Source: Fusibacter_C sp942493125 (GTDB taxonomy: Bacteria; Bacillota; Clostridia; Peptostreptococcales; Acidaminobacteraceae). From it: a stretch of 64,000 nucleotides of DNA. The DNA is taken from NCBI GenBank assembly GCA_942493125.1, contig OW818667.1, positions 3,162,001 through 3,226,000 on the forward strand. Reading direction: 5' to 3'. The notes beneath the pieces were generated by a model that made no database searches, had not been told where the DNA came from, and saw only the letters and a program-made list of their open reading frames with translations. Position numbers and translations under genes: made by a program. The first letter of the stretch is position 1, and every line of letters starts with the position of its first letter. Of this stretch, positions 43,096-52,462 are shown piece after piece.

Positions 43096-43596
43096 ATGAA
43101 AAAATCACTAGTACTATTTATCATGCTTGTATTTGTGTTTACTTTGTTTAGCTTCTCTTTTGCGGCTACTTTACCAATCGAAGATGCAGTTTATGGAGCA
43201 AATATCACAAGTTGGTATGAGTATGGAGATAAAATGTATTTAGATACATCCATTAATTTTGATTTTGATAAATTCGATATTAAAGATATTCAATGGATCA
43301 GATTTAGTTTGTTGGATGAAAATAATCTAATTATTGCTCAGCGTTTCTCAACAAATAAAAATCTAGATATGTTGTTAAGTGATGCAGCACAATATTGGGG
43401 ACGCGAATATGGTGACTACGCAGATATGACTGGAGTTAGAATACTTAGCTGTGCATTTACTTCAAGACATGGCGGCAATAATGGGTACTGGGTTAGCTCA
43501 GGAGCTGAACTAGATGTTAACGTGATACCAGCAAAATTACTGGTACAAGTAAAAATCAATGAGCATATATACACTTCAGAGTGGATGATGCCTTAA
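43096..43596 (+). CDS. Small secreted protein of unknown function
   Basis: A 166-residue protein with a clear signal peptide (MKKSLVLFIMLVFVFTLFSFSFA, in part; cleavage likely after FSFA at ~23). The mature part is beta-rich and acidic (ATLPIEDAVYGANITSWYEYGDK, in part), with a single Cys and no motif I recognise. GAGGAGG before ATG 43096 fixes the start and rejects the in-frame start at 43003. It is flanked on both sides by REP-like repeats and followed by its own terminator. AT-rich coding compared with the upstream gcv operon. Confidence 0.75.
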   Translation: MKKSLVLFIMLVFVFTLFSFSFAATLPIEDAVYGANITSWYEYGDKMYLDTSINFDFDKFDIKDIQWIRFSLLDENNLIIAQRFSTNKNLDMLLSDAAQYWGREYGDYADMTGVRILSCAFTSRHGGNNGYWVSSGAELDVNVIPAKLLVQVKINEHIYTSEWMMP

Positions 43597-43644
43597 TTTG
43601 AAATAACGATTAAAATGAAACATACGAGTATAGCAATGTTCATG

Positions 43645-43674
43645 TGAGTTGATGGTGCCAGGTAAATCGACTCA
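43645..43674 (+). repeat. REP-like repeat, fourth copy
   Basis: TGAGTTGATGGTGCCAGGTA followed by AATCGACTCA: the same hairpin-forming unit as at 42824-42934, with one change (A for G) in the arm after the core. Confidence 0.75.
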
Positions 43675-43685
43675 TTTATATGCAG

Positions 43686-43719
43686 AAACCACTTTAACAA
43701 AAGTTGAAGTGGTTTTTTT
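43686..43719 (+). terminator. Terminator after the small secreted protein gene
   Basis: AAACCACTTTAAC pairs with GTTGAAGTGGTTT around AAAA, then a T-run. Confidence 0.85.
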
Positions 43720-43783
43720 CGTTTTTGTTGATATAAAGGAATTTACTTTTTCATTTAAGAGGCATCTTTTTTTTATATACCAC

Positions 43784-43997
43784 TTGTCAAATACTGTAAA
43801 ATTAAGTTATACTAAAACAATATAACTGTAAAATATAGGTATAAAGGTCAAATAAATGGGGAGTGTATAAAGTGGGGAAAGATTTTAAGAAAGAAATAAA
43901 ATTGGGTGGTTGCATTGATCATAATTGCGGTGCAAAAGAGGTCAAATCCATAAACCGCGTAAACATCGATTTCAAATTCAGAGGAAGAGTATACCTC
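43784..43997 (+). promoter_or_regulatory. Promoter and long leader of the SLH gene
   Basis: TTGTCA (43784-43789), 18 bases, TATACT (43808-43813) would give a transcript with a leader of about 175 bases before GTG 43998. The leader contains GGTGGTTGC and GAGGTCAAATCC stretches but no riboswitch I recognise; part of it could instead code for an N-terminal extension from GTG 43863. Confidence 0.4.
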
Positions 43998-45227
43998 GTG
44001 AAAAAATGTATCATCATAACGCTCGTCATGTCGATGATGTTCTTAGGCACATTGAGTTTTGCAAGTACACCAACGGACATGTTTCGTGATATCAATGCAA
44101 ACCATTGGGCGCTTTCATATATTGATTCGCTCAAATCAAGCAATATTGTTGCCGGTTATCCTGATGGCACGTTTCGGCCACAAGCGAATGTCAAAATCAA
44201 CGAGTTCATCGCCATGACGGTCAAGACGCTTGGTTATTATTATGAATCGCCAGCTGATGATTGGGCCAAACCATACATCGACAAGGCACTTGAACTGAAT
44301 ATTATCGAAGTTGGCCAATTCACAAATTATAATGAACCGATTACAAGACAAAGCATGACATCAGTCACAGTAAACGCTGTTGTACTTAGTGAAGAAAGAC
44401 CATCCACTGAATTTGATGAAAATATAGCTTATGAAATTAAAGATTATACGACAATTTGCGACTACTGTAAGCAAAATGTGCTTGATGCTTATAAGCTTGG
44501 CATCACAACTGGATATTCTGACAAAACGTTCAGACCTTGGCTTTCTTCAACTAGAGCTGAAGCAACTACTTTAATTTCTAAGATCATCAATCCTGATTTG
44601 AGAGACGTACCAAGTTACGATTTTAAAACGAAAATAAAGCATTGGTATTGGGTTAAAGCTGATGGATCAAAAGTCAACGCCGAGACAAATATTTATCAAA
44701 ATGGTGAATTTAAGCTTGTCGACGATGATTTCTATATGCCTGTGTATAAAGGAAAAAATGTTAATGAAATGTATGAGTTCGGGAAGTACATGAATACACT
44801 TGCAGCTGAAGCAGGGGATAGTCCTTTTTATCTTTTTGATAAGGGGCCAGACGGATTTGCCATATATGGTTTCAAGGATAAGACGGTATATACCTCGATT
44901 TTTGAACAGAATATGCAACGGGCTGACCAAGTAATGCAAGTTCCTGCAAGATTTGAGTTTATTACCGGTGCAAATGCTTATCTTTACCCTGGATATTCGT
45001 ATATAATATCGCTTGATAAAGTGCATTATGAAAAATATCGAGGTTTTATTGAAAAAATAATTCAATTCCAGTTTAAACAAGATGCAGAAGTTGTACTCGA
45101 TAAAATTGAACTTGCAATGTCCACAAATGAACAAGATTTGATTAAGTTTGGTATCAACGGCAGAAATGTACAAATCAACAATACGAGCAATCATATAAAA
45201 ATTGAATATTCAGTCAAATATAACTAA
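43998..45227 (+). CDS. Secreted S-layer homology (SLH) domain protein
   Basis: A 409-residue exported protein. The signal peptide (KKCIIITLVMSMMFLGTLSFAS, in part) is followed by three SLH-type repeats: FRDINANHWALSYIDSL with GYPDGTFRPQANV (residues ~29-75), a second around DDWAKPYIDKALELNII (~90-130), and a third with GITTGYSDKTFRPWLSSTRAE (in part, ~160-200). SLH domains bind pyruvylated cell-wall polymers and anchor proteins to the S-layer. The C-terminal ~190 residues are unrecognised. GTG 43998 gives a normal signal peptide but its ribosome site (GAGGAAG) is ~11 bases away; an in-frame GTG at 43863 would add 45 residues before the signal. The stop is 11 bases before the giant exported protein. 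Confidence 0.85.
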   Translation: MKKCIIITLVMSMMFLGTLSFASTPTDMFRDINANHWALSYIDSLKSSNIVAGYPDGTFRPQANVKINEFIAMTVKTLGYYYESPADDWAKPYIDKALELNIIEVGQFTNYNEPITRQSMTSVTVNAVVLSEERPSTEFDENIAYEIKDYTTICDYCKQNVLDAYKLGITTGYSDKTFRPWLSSTRAEATTLISKIINPDLRDVPSYDFKTKIKHWYWVKADGSKVNAETNIYQNGEFKLVDDDFYMPVYKGKNVNEMYEFGKYMNTLAAEAGDSPFYLFDKGPDGFAIYGFKDKTVYTSIFEQNMQRADQVMQVPARFEFITGANAYLYPGYSYIISLDKVHYEKYRGFIEKIIQFQFKQDAEVVLDKIELAMSTNEQDLIKFGINGRNVQINNTSNHIKIEYSVKYN

Positions 45228-45238
45228 GGAGTTATCCT

Positions 45239-48200
45239 ATGAATCAGAAAGTGAATAAAATTGTTAGTCTGCTACTGGTCATTGTATTGATTGTGGGCAA
45301 CATTTATTTTCCTGTAACATCTGCTCAGACAAATGATTTGTCTAAGTATGATGGCCTGAACCAGTATTTTACATCAACCACGTTCAAATACAATCAAATG
45401 AATTGGGCAGAATTTAAAACGTATTATGGCGTGCCATCAGATACCAATTTTAAGAATAAGGATAATTATTTTTTCAACATCGAACTATGGCTGGATAATC
45501 AAATTGTCGTTTATGGCGATCATAGTAAAGTTGGCGAAAATGATTTTAAAAACGCAACATTAAACGGCTACTCTGGTGATCTTACGATTGGACTCAAAAA
45601 CAAAGGCTATTATAGAAATGGCACGCTTCTTGGCGAACGTCGCTACCATGGTTTTGATGCAAGCTGTAATCGATATGTGAATCTTAATTTTCCTGCTGAT
45701 GCAGATAGCGGCAGAAAACCTGATCAAAAGAATTGGATCTATCGGATTTGGGATAAAACAAGTAGTTACTATAAAACTACAAGGATTGAAGAACCAAGTA
45801 TGTATTTTGATACTGCCGATACAGGTGGTCAATATGGAATTGGTATTCAAAATTGGATCGAAGAAACACTTCCATTTGACATTACAAATTCAACCAATGC
45901 TGCGGATAAAGAAGCCTATAATTACGCACACGTTACAACAGCGCCATCAACACGCTTCCCCGGTGAAGCTTTAATGTATCATCAGTCAGACATCGTTTAT
46001 TATCAAACATTCTCACTTAATAAAATGGTAAGTGAAAAATCGATTTTTGTACTTAAACCATACATTGCAGCGACAAAAATAGGTGAGGTTGAAACCCTTG
46101 ACAAGAAAGTCGACCTTAAATATTCCGTCAAACTTACAGGGATTTATCAAGACAACGAACTTTGGGATCCATACACTACGTATGGTGGCATGCCAGTTGA
46201 GGTCGCCAGAACAATCTATTACACAAGGGATGAAATAAAATCGTGGACGTTGACTCTGAATAATAGCGTTACAGGCACGCCAATCAAAGTTGAAAATTTA
46301 CCGAGAAACGGTAATAAACAGACGAACACTTTCGATGTGACTATTCCTTACAGTGCATACAAAGATAAACTTAAGGATGGTAAATTGGATATTGCCTTCA
46401 ATGGCGAAGTGACGGTATATTTTTATAACGGGGACTCTATCAAGGTAACAGTAGGTACGACAACCAATGAAGAAGAAGTGCCAATCATTGAAGATATTGA
46501 CGAAAGAGGTAATCAAGAAACAACACCTCCAACGCTTATGGAAAAAATCAAACTCAGTATATCCGCACCTAAATATATGCTCGACACAGAAAAGTTTAAA
46601 ATCATTGATGGCACTAATAGACCTGATGGTTCAAGTCGTACAGTCACTTTAGAAGGTGATGAACTTTCGGAAGCGGATGCAGATGCCTTTTTAGCCGGTC
46701 AACATATCTTTCCTCTACTCGGTAAAGACAAAATTTACACCTATGAAATTACCTATACGGATGCAATTGGAAATGCACTTAGGTATAGTAGCTACGTGGT
46801 GGTTTATACTACCAAGCCAAGAGCGCAGTTTAAAACTGTAGGTACTTTTAAAGAGAACAGAAAGATTAATGTAACAGTAGATAACAGCGTAAATTCATCG
46901 TATTTGAGTACGCATACAAGCTTTAATATTCTTAATTTTGACGCAACCAGTGATGTGAGCAACAGTTTGAGATTTAGAACGAAAAACGCATCTACAATGG
47001 AGTTCTTAGTCAAAAATGAATCACAATTAGCGCTCAATATGAAAATTGAGACCGTTGTCCCTTCAAACCTAATTGAACGATCGGATATCCCTTCAGGATA
47101 TTTTGTATCTGAAGACTACAATCAATCTTACAGAATCGATAAAGACTATATACCTGCCATTGTAGCAAATATTTGGTCAAGTGTTATGATTCGTAATGAA
47201 TCACTTGATTTCGCATATGATGGTGCATCATATGATGATGATATTATCAGTGTGAACAATTATAAAATTCTCTATGATGAAAACCAAGACACAATACCTG
47301 AAAAAGTTGTAAAGCAAGGTAAGTGGAGTGAGTATAACGGGTTTGTCGCTGATAAACTTGGTACTTACAAAATTGTCTTTGATATCGAGGAATCATTTGG
47401 CCAAGAAACTTTAAGCGAGTTTATTACAGCAAGTGATACAAGAAAAACCACTGCCGAACGCATATTTTATGTCGACAACGTATCGCCAGTCACGGATATG
47501 GAAACTGACATTACTGTAAATATTCCAAAAGTTGATTTGATGGTTTTAAATGATCAAGGCATCACAAGAGAGCTTAATACAGCGATTAAAGATGCAAGGG
47601 TAAACTGGATCAACAAGCTGCAACAATCAAAAGGCGTAAGTACCAATCTTCAAATATGGGATATGTATACCTATACGGATTCCCATGCAGTTTCACCAAG
47701 CAAGCATACAGGAGGCGCCTATCCTTCGGCTACATGGCTTTATACTTCAGGTGGGTATTCAGGCACTATTAATCTAGTCAACGTGCGTGATAACGGCGGT
47801 TGGTACGACAACGGCTACATGCAGTCGTATACATCCTGCGTGGAAACACCAGTCTATAGTTGGAATGGTGACGTGGACTGTGCGGACCATCCACCTTATA
47901 TTTGCGATGAAATAATTAGATATGACAAAGTGTGTACTGTAGATTATGAGTGGGTGAGCGACTATGAGTGGGAATCCAATTACTATGGAGATTACCAAGG
48001 CGTCATTACCAAACAGACAAAGCAAACATTCAATCCAACCCTTGAAATCACATCAAATAAGTACATCGTATATTTCACCAATGGCACGATTAACACCACG
48101 GATCTGAATTATGTGAAGAATAAAGCCACTTCAAAAGTCATTCTTGTGAGCGATGCTTCAGCAAAACCATTAACACCTCATTATGCATGGATCGACCGCA

Positions 48201-50017
48201 ACCAGACGCTTGATAAAATCATTGAGCAAATCAATGCGGTTATTGAGAATGACGAATCGCTCGATAACAAGAAGCTCTTGCTTGTCAATCAGACATTTAA
48301 TACGTACTTCATGAACTTTGATCGAGAAACAGACAGTATCTTAAATCTTGGCCTTCAGTACTTACATGACCCAAATTACTATGACAATGGCCAAGGGATG
48401 GAAACAGGAACAGTCGCAACATACAGTGATTCAAGCTTTACAAGTCAAGCTGTAAAAACCAAATTTTCAAAGCCGGGGAAATTCACAATTTACAGTCGAA
48501 TTAAAGACATCATACCTGGTTATGGTGGATTCGAAGAATTTTCCAACGTTGCAAGTGTTGATATTTACGTTCATCGAAAACCAATTGCAGATTATACACT
48601 CGATTGGGATTATGATACCGCTAAAAGCACCTACAAAACAACCTGGGTTGATCAATCCTATGACCTTGACCATCAATATAGCGACGCACAAAGAGGCATC
48701 AGGGACCGTAAAATCATGTATCGCAAGACGTCTGGTGACAATCTTTGGATATATGCGATACCAGATAATCTTACGATTGGAACGTATGAACTTAAGTATA
48801 TCGTCAAAGACGTCGAAGGTGTTTGGTCGGATGAAATCACAAGAGTTTTCACGTTGAGTGCTGAACCTCCAATGCGCGTTGAAGCAAAACTAAAAGCGAC
48901 GGATAACATGTTCTCCATTAATACACTTCCAGCATCAGAAAGCATTACGCTTTATGAGATCATCACGCGATATCACAGGGCACATTCTTTAAAAATTAGT
49001 TTAATCAATGCTTCCAACCAGACGCTTCTAGAGAAAGCGTTATTATTAAGTTCGTCACTGCCAATTAATTACATTGATGGCAATATATACAAATGGCTTA
49101 ATGCCCAGTTTCAATCTGGCAGCGCTTTTCCGGATGGCGTTTACAGGGTAAAAGTTGTAAGTACATCCACAGCAGCACCAATCGTTGCAGAGACGCTTTA
49201 TTTGCCATTTACCATCAACACGCCAATTTCCATTGAAGGCGAGCTAAGTGACATGACAGCGGGAGAGACCGTGACGATTCGCGCAACGACAAACAAATAT
49301 GCAAAGTCAGCCACAGTGACTCTTTTTAATAATACAAGTTATAGCAAAGCCATAAGTCTCATAAAGAGCCAAACGCAACCATTAGGGGACTCTATCATTT
49401 GGGAAGCATCGTATATGATCCCAACCTCTATTCCTGAAGGCGATTATGCACATTTATTTACTGCATGGACCGATAGTGGCAAAAGTGCCAATGACACAGT
49501 CACAAAAAAACTCAATGTATTGTCGATTGAATCGCTGGATGTTCAAGGCTATTGGAACCACTGGAGGGGACAAACGGACATTTTTGGCGTTAATTTGCCT
49601 TATCAACCACATCGCTTTTTATCCTATGAGAAGATCCGCATTACAGCAATGGTGTTAGGCAACCCAGATAAAGTTGTGCTTAGATTATCTCCCGAGCTTG
49701 AAGCGATGCAGTATACCAATTCTCTCGGGCAGCAATATAGGTACATTGACGAGATCGGATACGAGGTTTCTTTTCCACTCAATATGGTAAAGAGTACTGA
49801 TGCGACAGGGAATCCAAATCTTAGCAAATGGACGGCCGAATACATTTTACCACTTTGCAGAGAAACGATGACCTATGACAATGTAAGACGAGCCGCATCA
49901 TACTGGCTTAAAGCTGATGCCTATAAAGGTAGCGTCATTAACTCAAAGACCATATCTGACATAGTTATGACTGGCAACATCTATGATTTGATTTATACAC
50001 AGCCATCTTATAAGTAA
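45239..50017 (+). CDS. Giant exported protein (1592 residues), unknown function
   Basis: The signal peptide (about residues 1-30, ending VTSAQT) is clear and there is no later membrane segment or sorting motif. The body is beta-rich with aromatic-rich repeats suggestive of Ig/PKD-like modules, for example NVASVDIYVHRKPIADYTLDWDYD (in part, ~1110-1135), and IKDIIPGYGGFEEF before it. A segment around residues 755-800 (PKVDLMVLNDQGITRELNTAI, in part) and a later VILVSDAS loosely recall von Willebrand A-type folds, without the metal motif. A Tyr/Trp/Cys-rich insert (~865-920) holds five Cys. No catalytic signature is seen. AAGGAG precedes the ATG. It is probably co-expressed with, and perhaps anchored through, the SLH protein 11 bases upstream. 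Confidence 0.85.
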   Translation: MNQKVNKIVSLLLVIVLIVGNIYFPVTSAQTNDLSKYDGLNQYFTSTTFKYNQMNWAEFKTYYGVPSDTNFKNKDNYFFNIELWLDNQIVVYGDHSKVGENDFKNATLNGYSGDLTIGLKNKGYYRNGTLLGERRYHGFDASCNRYVNLNFPADADSGRKPDQKNWIYRIWDKTSSYYKTTRIEEPSMYFDTADTGGQYGIGIQNWIEETLPFDITNSTNAADKEAYNYAHVTTAPSTRFPGEALMYHQSDIVYYQTFSLNKMVSEKSIFVLKPYIAATKIGEVETLDKKVDLKYSVKLTGIYQDNELWDPYTTYGGMPVEVARTIYYTRDEIKSWTLTLNNSVTGTPIKVENLPRNGNKQTNTFDVTIPYSAYKDKLKDGKLDIAFNGEVTVYFYNGDSIKVTVGTTTNEEEVPIIEDIDERGNQETTPPTLMEKIKLSISAPKYMLDTEKFKIIDGTNRPDGSSRTVTLEGDELSEADADAFLAGQHIFPLLGKDKIYTYEITYTDAIGNALRYSSYVVVYTTKPRAQFKTVGTFKENRKINVTVDNSVNSSYLSTHTSFNILNFDATSDVSNSLRFRTKNASTMEFLVKNESQLALNMKIETVVPSNLIERSDIPSGYFVSEDYNQSYRIDKDYIPAIVANIWSSVMIRNESLDFAYDGASYDDDIISVNNYKILYDENQDTIPEKVVKQGKWSEYNGFVADKLGTYKIVFDIEESFGQETLSEFITASDTRKTTAERIFYVDNVSPVTDMETDITVNIPKVDLMVLNDQGITRELNTAIKDARVNWINKLQQSKGVSTNLQIWDMYTYTDSHAVSPSKHTGGAYPSATWLYTSGGYSGTINLVNVRDNGGWYDNGYMQSYTSCVETPVYSWNGDVDCADHPPYICDEIIRYDKVCTVDYEWVSDYEWESNYYGDYQGVITKQTKQTFNPTLEITSNKYIVYFTNGTINTTDLNYVKNKATSKVILVSDASAKPLTPHYAWIDRNQTLDKIIEQINAVIENDESLDNKKLLLVNQTFNTYFMNFDRETDSILNLGLQYLHDPNYYDNGQGMETGTVATYSDSSFTSQAVKTKFSKPGKFTIYSRIKDIIPGYGGFEEFSNVASVDIYVHRKPIADYTLDWDYDTAKSTYKTTWVDQSYDLDHQYSDAQRGIRDRKIMYRKTSGDNLWIYAIPDNLTIGTYELKYIVKDVEGVWSDEITRVFTLSAEPPMRVEAKLKATDNMFSINTLPASESITLYEIITRYHRAHSLKISLINASNQTLLEKALLLSSSLPINYIDGNIYKWLNAQFQSGSAFPDGVYRVKVVSTSTAAPIVAETLYLPFTINTPISIEGELSDMTAGETVTIRATTNKYAKSATVTLFNNTSYSKAISLIKSQTQPLGDSIIWEASYMIPTSIPEGDYAHLFTAWTDSGKSANDTVTKKLNVLSIESLDVQGYWNHWRGQTDIFGVNLPYQPHRFLSYEKIRITAMVLGNPDKVVLRLSPELEAMQYTNSLGQQYRYIDEIGYEVSFPLNMVKSTDATGNPNLSKWTAEYILPLCRETMTYDNVRRAASYWLKADAYKGSVINSKTISDIVMTGNIYDLIYTQPSYK

Positions 50018-50036
50018 GTGAAATGGTTTTGCATAC

Positions 50037-50084
50037 AAAAAAGACAACGATTCACCCAATGTAATGGGAAATTCGTTGTCTTTT
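50037..50084. terminator. Bidirectional terminator between the giant gene and nqrF
   Basis: AAAGACAACGA pairs with TCGTTGTCTTT, with CCCA/TGGG inside; an A-run before and T4 after serve both strands. Confidence 0.88.
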
Positions 50085-50144
50085 GAATTTGATTTATTTG
50101 CTTTTATTTGCCTTTATTTATCTTTACTTCTTTTGTATTTTTCA

Positions 50145-51245
50145 TCAATCAAACTTATCATAATAAATCTGCTCCTCTGGAATGCCTTTTTCCATAAGCA
50201 GAGGAATAACGCTGTCTACCATGACTGGGCTACCACAAAGGTAAGCTTCAGCTTGGCTGCCATCGCTAAAATGTTTTTTGATCATATCCGTTACTCGGCC
50301 GACTTCACCTGTCCAGTTGTCTTTTTCAGCGGGCTTGGAGAGCGACACAATGAGTTTGAGATTAGGCATGTCCTTTTGAAGTTGTTCCAAAGTATCCATT
50401 TCGAAAAGATCCTCTGCCGTTCTGGCACCAAAGTAGAACGTGACTTTTCTTTGTATGTCATTGGCACGCATGAACTTGAGGATTGACATGATTGGCGCCA
50501 TACCTGTTCCGATGGCAACCATGACCATTTCACGCTCGCCTTCGCGATAGAAGAATTCGCCATAAGGACCGACGACAGTTAGCTTTGAGTTAGGTTTCAA
50601 GAAGTTATGAACGTAAGTTGTCGCTTTACCGTCTTTGACGTATCCGATGTAAAGCTCAACTGCCTTCGAATCTGTTGGAGAAGAGGCGACAGAGTAAGCT
50701 CTGTACACTTCTTCATCGTTGCCTTTATAGAGAGGAGCAAGTATTTGAACGTATTGACCAGCTTTGAAAGAAATCTCTTCACCCGCTGGGAGTGCCAATC
50801 TGAGGTGCTTGATCGTTGGTGTGACGTCTTTTATGAATTCGATTTGATAATCGTATTGTTGTACGCTGAACAGTTCTTCAGGTATTTCGATTTTCATATC
50901 AGATCTAACTTTACACTGACAGGCAAGTCTTACACTTTGTTCACGTTCTTCAGGTGTGACATAACCGAGCTCAGTTGCCAAGATTTCACCGCCGCCTTCA
51001 AGGACGACCACTTTACAATAACCACAGCTGCCTTTGCCACCGCAAGCCGAAGGAATGAAGACTTTCTGTTCCACCAAAGCTGAAAGCAGCGTGTCGCCAC
51101 CTTCAACTGTAAGTTCTTTTGTTGCATTGATGAGTATTTTTTTTTCACCGTAATTTGCGATCGTCTTGTTGGCAATAGAGAGGAGCAAGGCGAGCAAACC
51201 GGTGATACCACTGATTGTTAGTACGGTTACACCTATGGTTTCCAT
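50145..51245 (-). CDS. nqrF: NqrF-type NADH-oxidising subunit
   Basis: A 366-residue flavoprotein. Residues ~5-25 form one membrane anchor, followed by a [2Fe-2S] ferredoxin domain with Cys68, Cys74, Cys77 and Cys109 (C-x5-C-x2-C-x31-C, the NqrF spacing), then a ferredoxin reductase module: YRAYSVASSP binds FAD, IGTGMAPIMSIL binds NADH, and the end EEQIYYDKFD is NqrF-like. NqrF feeds NADH electrons into the Na+-translocating quinone reductase. Here it is the last gene of a five-gene set that lacks NqrA, so the final electron acceptor is open. It begins 9 bases after rnfA. Confidence 0.92.
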   Translation of the reverse strand: METIGVTVLTISGITGLLALLLSIANKTIANYGEKKILINATKELTVEGGDTLLSALVEQKVFIPSACGGKGSCGYCKVVVLEGGGEILATELGYVTPEEREQSVRLACQCKVRSDMKIEIPEELFSVQQYDYQIEFIKDVTPTIKHLRLALPAGEEISFKAGQYVQILAPLYKGNDEEVYRAYSVASSPTDSKAVELYIGYVKDGKATTYVHNFLKPNSKLTVVGPYGEFFYREGEREMVMVAIGTGMAPIMSILKFMRANDIQRKVTFYFGARTAEDLFEMDTLEQLQKDMPNLKLIVSLSKPAEKDNWTGEVGRVTDMIKKHFSDGSQAEAYLCGSPVMVDSVIPLLMEKGIPEEQIYYDKFD

Positions 51246-51254
51246 CTGAACCCC

Positions 51255-51845
51255 CTACTGAATTTGTACGATGCCTGAGAAGCCTAAGAAGGCGAGCGCC
51301 ATGATGCCTGTGATGATGAGTGTGATACCAGGACCTTCAAGTCCTTTTGGTATTTTTGCACCTTTAATTTTTTTTCTGATACCAGCCATCGCAACGATAG
51401 CAAGCGTCCAACCAAGTCCAGACCCAACCCCGAATGCAAAGGACTGAATCAAGTTGTATTCGCGAATGATCATGAAAAGTGAAACGCCTAGGATGGCGCA
51501 GTTTACTGTAATCAAAGGTAAAAAGATACCAAGTGAATAATAAAGGGATTCGAAATAGCGCTCGATGATCATCTCTACTAATTGAACAAACGCAGCGATG
51601 ACAATGATAAACACAATAAATCGCATATACTCAAGGCCGAGCGGTACGAGAATCATTTCATAGACGAGGTAGTTTAGAACCGATGTACATGCTAAAACGA
51701 AAGTTACGGCTTGTCCCAAGCTGAGCGATGTTTTAATTTCACTGGAAACAGCTATAAACGAACACATGCCTAGGAAGTTCGACATGATCATGTTGTTCGT
51801 GAAAATCGATGCAAAGAATATGACGAGTGGATTGATATCAATCAT
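51255..51845 (-). CDS. rnfA: Membrane subunit RnfA/NqrE
   Basis: A 196-residue integral membrane subunit with six hydrophobic segments. FASIFTNNMIMSNFLGMC and LPLITVNCAILGVSLF are the conserved half-helix repeats, carrying Cys28 and Cys116, which with the two Cys of RnfE/NqrD bind the intramembrane [2Fe-2S] cluster in the Nqr/Rnf structures. Inverted topology relative to RnfE. GGAGGG precedes the ATG; it overlaps rnfE by 4 bases. Confidence 0.94.
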   Translation of the reverse strand: MIDINPLVIFFASIFTNNMIMSNFLGMCSFIAVSSEIKTSLSLGQAVTFVLACTSVLNYLVYEMILVPLGLEYMRFIVFIIVIAAFVQLVEMIIERYFESLYYSLGIFLPLITVNCAILGVSLFMIIREYNLIQSFAFGVGSGLGWTLAIVAMAGIRKKIKGAKIPKGLEGPGITLIITGIMALAFLGFSGIVQIQ

Positions 51846-52462
51846 GCTTTTGTCCCTCCTTTTTCTTGATCTTCTTTAGGGAATAGGTTGGTGGTCGCCC
51901 AGATGACGATACCGAGCATGAAAAATGCACCCGGAGGCATGATCATAAGTGTCCAATTCACCCAGTTTTCACCGAGAACTTGGATGCCGAACAGTGATCC
52001 AAATCCAAGAAGCTCTCTGAAGAAGGCGATAACCATAAGGACTATAGTATAGCCTGCACCCATGATTAAACCGTCAAAGAACGAAATAATAGGTTTGTTG
52101 ACCATTGCAAATGCTTCTGCACGGCCCATGATGATACAGTTTGTGATGATCAGGCCAACGTATGGTCCAAGCTGTTTGGACATTGCAGGCATATAAGCTT
52201 TTAAGAAAATATCCAATATGATGACATAAGCAGAGATGATCAATGTCTGAACCATCATCCGAATGTGTTTAGGTGTTTGCTTCCTTAATAGTGAAACCGT
52301 ATAGCTCGAAAACGCTGTTGTAAACATGAGGCCAACGCCCATTACAAAAGAGTTCAGCAAAAGGTTTGTAACAGCTAGAGAGGAACAAATGCCAAGGATT
52401 TGTCTGAAAACCGGGTTGTCTTTGTAGATACCGGCTTTAAAGACACGTAAGAAGTCACTCAT
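51842..52462 (-). CDS. rnfE: Membrane subunit RnfE/NqrD
   Basis: A 206-residue, six-helix membrane subunit homologous to RnfA. NPVFRQILGICSSLAVTN and VGLIITNCIIMGRAEAFA are the two conserved segments, with Cys26 and Cys109 as cluster ligands. The ATG overlaps the rnfG stop (ATGA) and GGAGGG lies upstream. The RnfABCDGE and Nqr families cannot be told apart on this subunit alone. Confidence 0.94.
   Translation of the reverse strand: MSDFLRVFKAGIYKDNPVFRQILGICSSLAVTNLLLNSFVMGVGLMFTTAFSSYTVSLLRKQTPKHIRMMVQTLIISAYVIILDIFLKAYMPAMSKQLGPYVGLIITNCIIMGRAEAFAMVNKPIISFFDGLIMGAGYTIVLMVIAFFRELLGFGSLFGIQVLGENWVNWTLMIMPPGAFFMLGIVIWATTNLFPKEDQEKGGTKA

Noticed and set aside
43863..43997. N-terminal extension of the SLH protein from GTG 43863
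   Set aside because: It would place 45 polar residues before the signal peptide; kept only as a remote alternative because the ribosome site of GTG 43998 is not ideal.
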